DNA from: Sphingobacterium multivorum
Lineage (GTDB): Bacteria; Bacteroidota; Bacteroidia; Sphingobacteriales; Sphingobacteriaceae
DNA: 64,000 nucleotides
Direction: 5' to 3'
NCBI RefSeq assembly: GCF_900457465.1
Contig: NZ_UAUU01000009.1
Coordinates: forward strand, 1 to 64,000
In this document: positions 61,048-64,000 of the stretch, one piece after another
Numbering within the stretch: the first letter of the stretch is position 1
How the letters are laid out: each line of letters begins with the position of its first letter
The notes under the pieces: generated by a model
Databases searched by the model: none
What the model was told of the DNA's origin: nothing
What the model saw: only the letters and a program-made list of their open reading frames with translations
Position numbers and translations under genes: made by a program

Positions 61048-62649
61048 ATGCCTATTCTATCCTTATTGATATTTTTACCGCTATTGGCTACGGCGCTCAT
61101 TCTCGCCTTACCAACACGCTATAAATCGAGTTACAAATATATTGCTTTAGCATTCACAGCAATACAATTTGTACTGGCCGGAATATGTTATGCACAATTT
61201 GATGCAAGCAAAACAGGAGTCCAAGATCTGGCGGGCTATCAATTTGTTGAACAGCTTTCCTGGATCCGGTTAGATTTAGGATCAATAGGAAAACTAGAGA
61301 TTGATTATCTTATTGGTATTGACGGGATCTCCATGCCCTTGTTATTGCTGAGTGCATTCGTTATGCTGATGGCTATAGGTGCCTCCTGGAATATTCAGAA
61401 AAGTCCGAAGGGATATTTTGCCTTGCTCATGGTACTTAATATGGCCGTTATGGGGATTTTCTGCGCATTGGATTTCTTCCTATTCTATTTGTTTTATGAA
61501 GTCATGTTACTGCCACTCTACTTCTTGATCGGTATCTGGGGTGGCGCAAGACGCGAATATGCAGCTATAAAATTCTTTTTATATACCCTATTCGGGTCTG
61601 TATTTATGTTGTTGATTATCGTCGGATTGTATTTTTCAGTAATCAACCCCTTGACTGGAGCACATACCTTCAACATGATCTATATGATGAATCCACAGAA
61701 TTATCTTGAGGGTTCTATTTTCGGCTGGGAAGGTTATCAGGAGATTTTGGGCATTTCCGCTCGTCTGGTCGGTTTCATTGTGCTCTTTTTTGCCTTTGCT
61801 ATTAAAGTACCCATTGTTCCGCTACATACTTGGCTACCGGATGCGCACGTTGAAGCGCCAACACCAGTATCTATTATTCTTGCCGGTATTCTCCTGAAAA
61901 TTGGTGGTTACGGTATCATCCGTATCTGTTACAGCATCTTTCCCGATATGGCAGCCTTATCCAATTGGTGGCTTGGGTTAATCGGTGTTGTTTCCATTAT
62001 TTATGGTGCTTTGAATGCCCTATCGCAAAAAGACTTGAAACGAATGATTGCTTATTCATCGGTTTCACATATGGGTTTTGTGCTGCTTGGTGTTGCATCG
62101 CTGACTGCAGAAGGTATTTCTGGCGCCATGTTTCAGATGATTTCGCATGGATTTTTATCCGCGGCACTCTTTTTCCTTGTTGGTGTGGTCTATGACCGTG
62201 TACACGACAGAAATATCTATAGTTTCCGTGGCTTAGCTCAGATTATGCCCAAATACACAGGTTATGTCGCTGTCGCATTTTTTGCTTCCCTAGGCCTTCC
62301 CGGCTTTTCAGCCTTTATTGGCGAAGCCTTTGTCATTATCGGTTCCTTCAATGCCGCGAGTATAGGAACTGGATTACCGCGCTGGATGGCACTGGCGGGA
62401 TCCATAGGTATCCTATTAAGTGCAGCCTATTTACTTTGGACACTGCAACGCATGTTCTTTGGACAAATTCGCTTAAAAGGCGGAGACTCCTGGAGTAATG
62501 CTCTGACAGACTTAAATATACGCGAACAAGTGATCTTATTTCCTACCCTAGCGCTCGCGCTATTACTTGGAATTATGCCGGCATTGGTATTTAACAACCT
62601 AAACGCCAGTGTTCTGAATCTCGTGAGTTTTATCCAACAATTTATCTAA
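61048..62649 (+). CDS. nuoM: NADH-quinone oxidoreductase subunit M
   Basis: 533 residues, antiporter-like. LYFLIGIWGGARREYAAIKF and KVPIVPLHTWLPDAHVEAP carry the conserved charged residues of the channel. Starts 3 bases after nuoL and ends 6 bases before nuoN. Length is normal. Confidence 0.96.
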   Translation: MPILSLLIFLPLLATALILALPTRYKSSYKYIALAFTAIQFVLAGICYAQFDASKTGVQDLAGYQFVEQLSWIRLDLGSIGKLEIDYLIGIDGISMPLLLLSAFVMLMAIGASWNIQKSPKGYFALLMVLNMAVMGIFCALDFFLFYLFYEVMLLPLYFLIGIWGGARREYAAIKFFLYTLFGSVFMLLIIVGLYFSVINPLTGAHTFNMIYMMNPQNYLEGSIFGWEGYQEILGISARLVGFIVLFFAFAIKVPIVPLHTWLPDAHVEAPTPVSIILAGILLKIGGYGIIRICYSIFPDMAALSNWWLGLIGVVSIIYGALNALSQKDLKRMIAYSSVSHMGFVLLGVASLTAEGISGAMFQMISHGFLSAALFFLVGVVYDRVHDRNIYSFRGLAQIMPKYTGYVAVAFFASLGLPGFSAFIGEAFVIIGSFNAASIGTGLPRWMALAGSIGILLSAAYLLWTLQRMFFGQIRLKGGDSWSNALTDLNIREQVILFPTLALALLLGIMPALVFNNLNASVLNLVSFIQQFI

Positions 62650-62655
62650 TTCAGC

Positions 62656-64000
62656 ATGCTCGCATTCAGTCCATATATCAGTTCTTTCATCGATCAGATT
62701 ATCGTAAGCGTTCCTTATTTTAAGCCCGAACTGACATTGATCGTCACTTTTATTGGTACTATCCTCGCTAGTCTTTTTATTGACAGACACTGGAAGAATA
62801 CCTCTTTTGTCATCACCCTCGTTGGCTTATTGCTCAGTGGTTGTTACCTTGTGGGCCAGGGACTCAGTAAGGTCGAGGCAACAGGCTTCTTTGATATGAT
62901 CCATATTGATGCATTTGCTGTAGCTGCACGTTTGATTATGCTGTTGTCGACAATGCTCATCTGTATCTTCATCCAACAACGCCAGCAAGACCGTCCCTTA
63001 GGCGACCTATACGCCGTGCTATTGACCGCAACCCTTGGCCTGAACCTGCTGACGATGACGAGTAACTGGCTGATGATCTTTATCGCTGTGGAGACTGTTT
63101 CGATCAGCTCCTATATTATGGTTGGCTATTTTTCTTCCACAAAGGTTCAATCGGAAGCTGCTTTAAAATATGTTCTGTTCGGATCCATTTGTGCTGCCGT
63201 TATGCTCTATGGCTTGTCTTTACTATACGGTTTCACGGGAAACCTGAATTTTGACGCACCAAGCCACATTGCTGGCTTGATGGAAGCACCCCAGATCATG
63301 ATCAGCATTGCTTTATTATTTTTGCTGACAGGTATTGGTTTCAAACTGAGTTTTTTTCCCTTTCACGTCTGGAGTCCTGATGTTTACCAAGGTGCCCCAA
63401 CAATGGTTACCACCTATCTTGCAACTGTACCTAAAATTGCGGTCGTTGTTCTTTTGTCCAAGATATTCTCCGCATGGCTCAATGTCTCATTTTATTTCAG
63501 CGATTTTCTGACTTATGTGATTATTGCGATCGCCATCGCAACCATGCTGATTGGTAATTTAGCCGCTTTGCGTCAACAGGATACCAAAAGGATGATGGCC
63601 TACTCTTCCATTGGGCATACGGGTATACTCCTTATGGCTGTATTGGTTTATCAAAATAAGGAATCAAATGTGCTCTTATTTTACCTTTCCATATACGCGC
63701 TGATGAATATTGCTGTATTTATCTTCATTGATGCCTTGGAAGCTAGTTTAGGAAATACCACGATTGAATCTTATCGTGGCTTAGGAAAGCAATTTCCCTT
63801 ATTGTTTACTTCCTTTTCGATTGTTTTAATCGCTTTGGTCGGCCTACCTCCTACTGCGGGTTTTGTAGGGAAACTTTTGGTCTTTTCCAAAGTATTCGAG
63901 CAATACCAAAACTTCCAATCCTTTAGTTTGCTGGCATTACTCCTAGTGGGTGCATTGACATCTGTCATCTCCCTATTTTATTATTTTAAGATACCACTGA
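62656..64000 (+). CDS. nuoN: NADH-quinone oxidoreductase subunit N, cut by window end
   Basis: Open frame from ATG 62656 to the last base, 448 residues so far, with no stop in the window. It reads as NuoN: ISSYIMVGYFSSTKVQSEAALKY-type stretch around residues 152-170, then KLSFFPFHVWSPDVYQGAP near 230-250 and DTKRMMAYSSIGHTG near 310. Last subunit of the complex I operon. About 10-40 residues are probably missing at the end. Confidence 0.95.
   Translation, partial: MLAFSPYISSFIDQIIVSVPYFKPELTLIVTFIGTILASLFIDRHWKNTSFVITLVGLLLSGCYLVGQGLSKVEATGFFDMIHIDAFAVAARLIMLLSTMLICIFIQQRQQDRPLGDLYAVLLTATLGLNLLTMTSNWLMIFIAVETVSISSYIMVGYFSSTKVQSEAALKYVLFGSICAAVMLYGLSLLYGFTGNLNFDAPSHIAGLMEAPQIMISIALLFLLTGIGFKLSFFPFHVWSPDVYQGAPTMVTTYLATVPKIAVVVLLSKIFSAWLNVSFYFSDFLTYVIIAIAIATMLIGNLAALRQQDTKRMMAYSSIGHTGILLMAVLVYQNKESNVLLFYLSIYALMNIAVFIFIDALEASLGNTTIESYRGLGKQFPLLFTSFSIVLIALVGLPPTAGFVGKLLVFSKVFEQYQNFQSFSLLALLLVGALTSVISLFYYFKIPL

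Overview
The window looks like a chromosomal piece of a Bacteroidota bacterium of the family Sphingobacteriaceae, most likely a Sphingobacterium. The evidence is a 16S rRNA gene of that type, promoters of the Bacteroidota form (TTG, about 19 bases, TAnnTTTG), a sphingolipid-synthesis operon and AT-rich coding sequence. No phage, plasmid or insertion-sequence genes and no CRISPR array were seen; the content is mostly housekeeping.

Layout: 1-1309 is a 16S rRNA gene on the minus strand, cut by the window start, with two tandem promoters. 1590-3062 is a gene-free, partly GC-rich stretch built of 11-base-periodic repeats. 3063-7487 is a minus-strand operon for ceramide/sphingolipid synthesis (spt, a GNAT-like acyltransferase, an NAD-dependent reductase, a CDP-alcohol phosphotransferase, a GtrA protein). 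7898-17950 holds smpB, an AraC/aldehyde dehydrogenase/DUF779 locus, a thioesterase, a membrane-anchored MutS-like ATPase, pcm, priA and a DUF423 protein. 18363-23180 has a beta-propeller membrane protein, nrnA and an FKBP lipoprotein. 23260-26805 is an efflux operon. 27160-30374 has tatD, ansA and folC. 30386-33863 is an ExbB/ExbD/TonB-type system next to an HU-SPOR protein. 33906-38696 is an outer-membrane barrel with a 1012-residue TPR protein. 39078-45572 has pyrB, pyrR, an amino acid permease and a DUF2723 membrane protein. 45940-49029 carries two tRNA-Gln genes, prs, rplY and pth. 49098-51675 is a BlaR1/BlaI-type sensor pair. 52011-54766 is an unassigned zinc-ribbon/SPFH/small-membrane-protein cassette. 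54957-56243 is gltA, and 56496 to the end is a complex I operon that begins at nuoH and runs into nuoN.

Two things stand out. First, two separate intergenic regions (2204-2313 and 47476-47574) carry arrays of 11-base units that turn into their own reverse complement halfway while staying in register; the second contains a perfect 32-bp inverted repeat with a 2-base loop. I cannot match these to a described element. Second, at least eight genes, several of them normally essential (smpB, prs, rplY, nuoH), contain one-base shifts, nearly all in short homopolymers and clustered in a few places. This is best explained as consensus error in a draft assembly, so these genes are annotated as single loci spanning the shifts.
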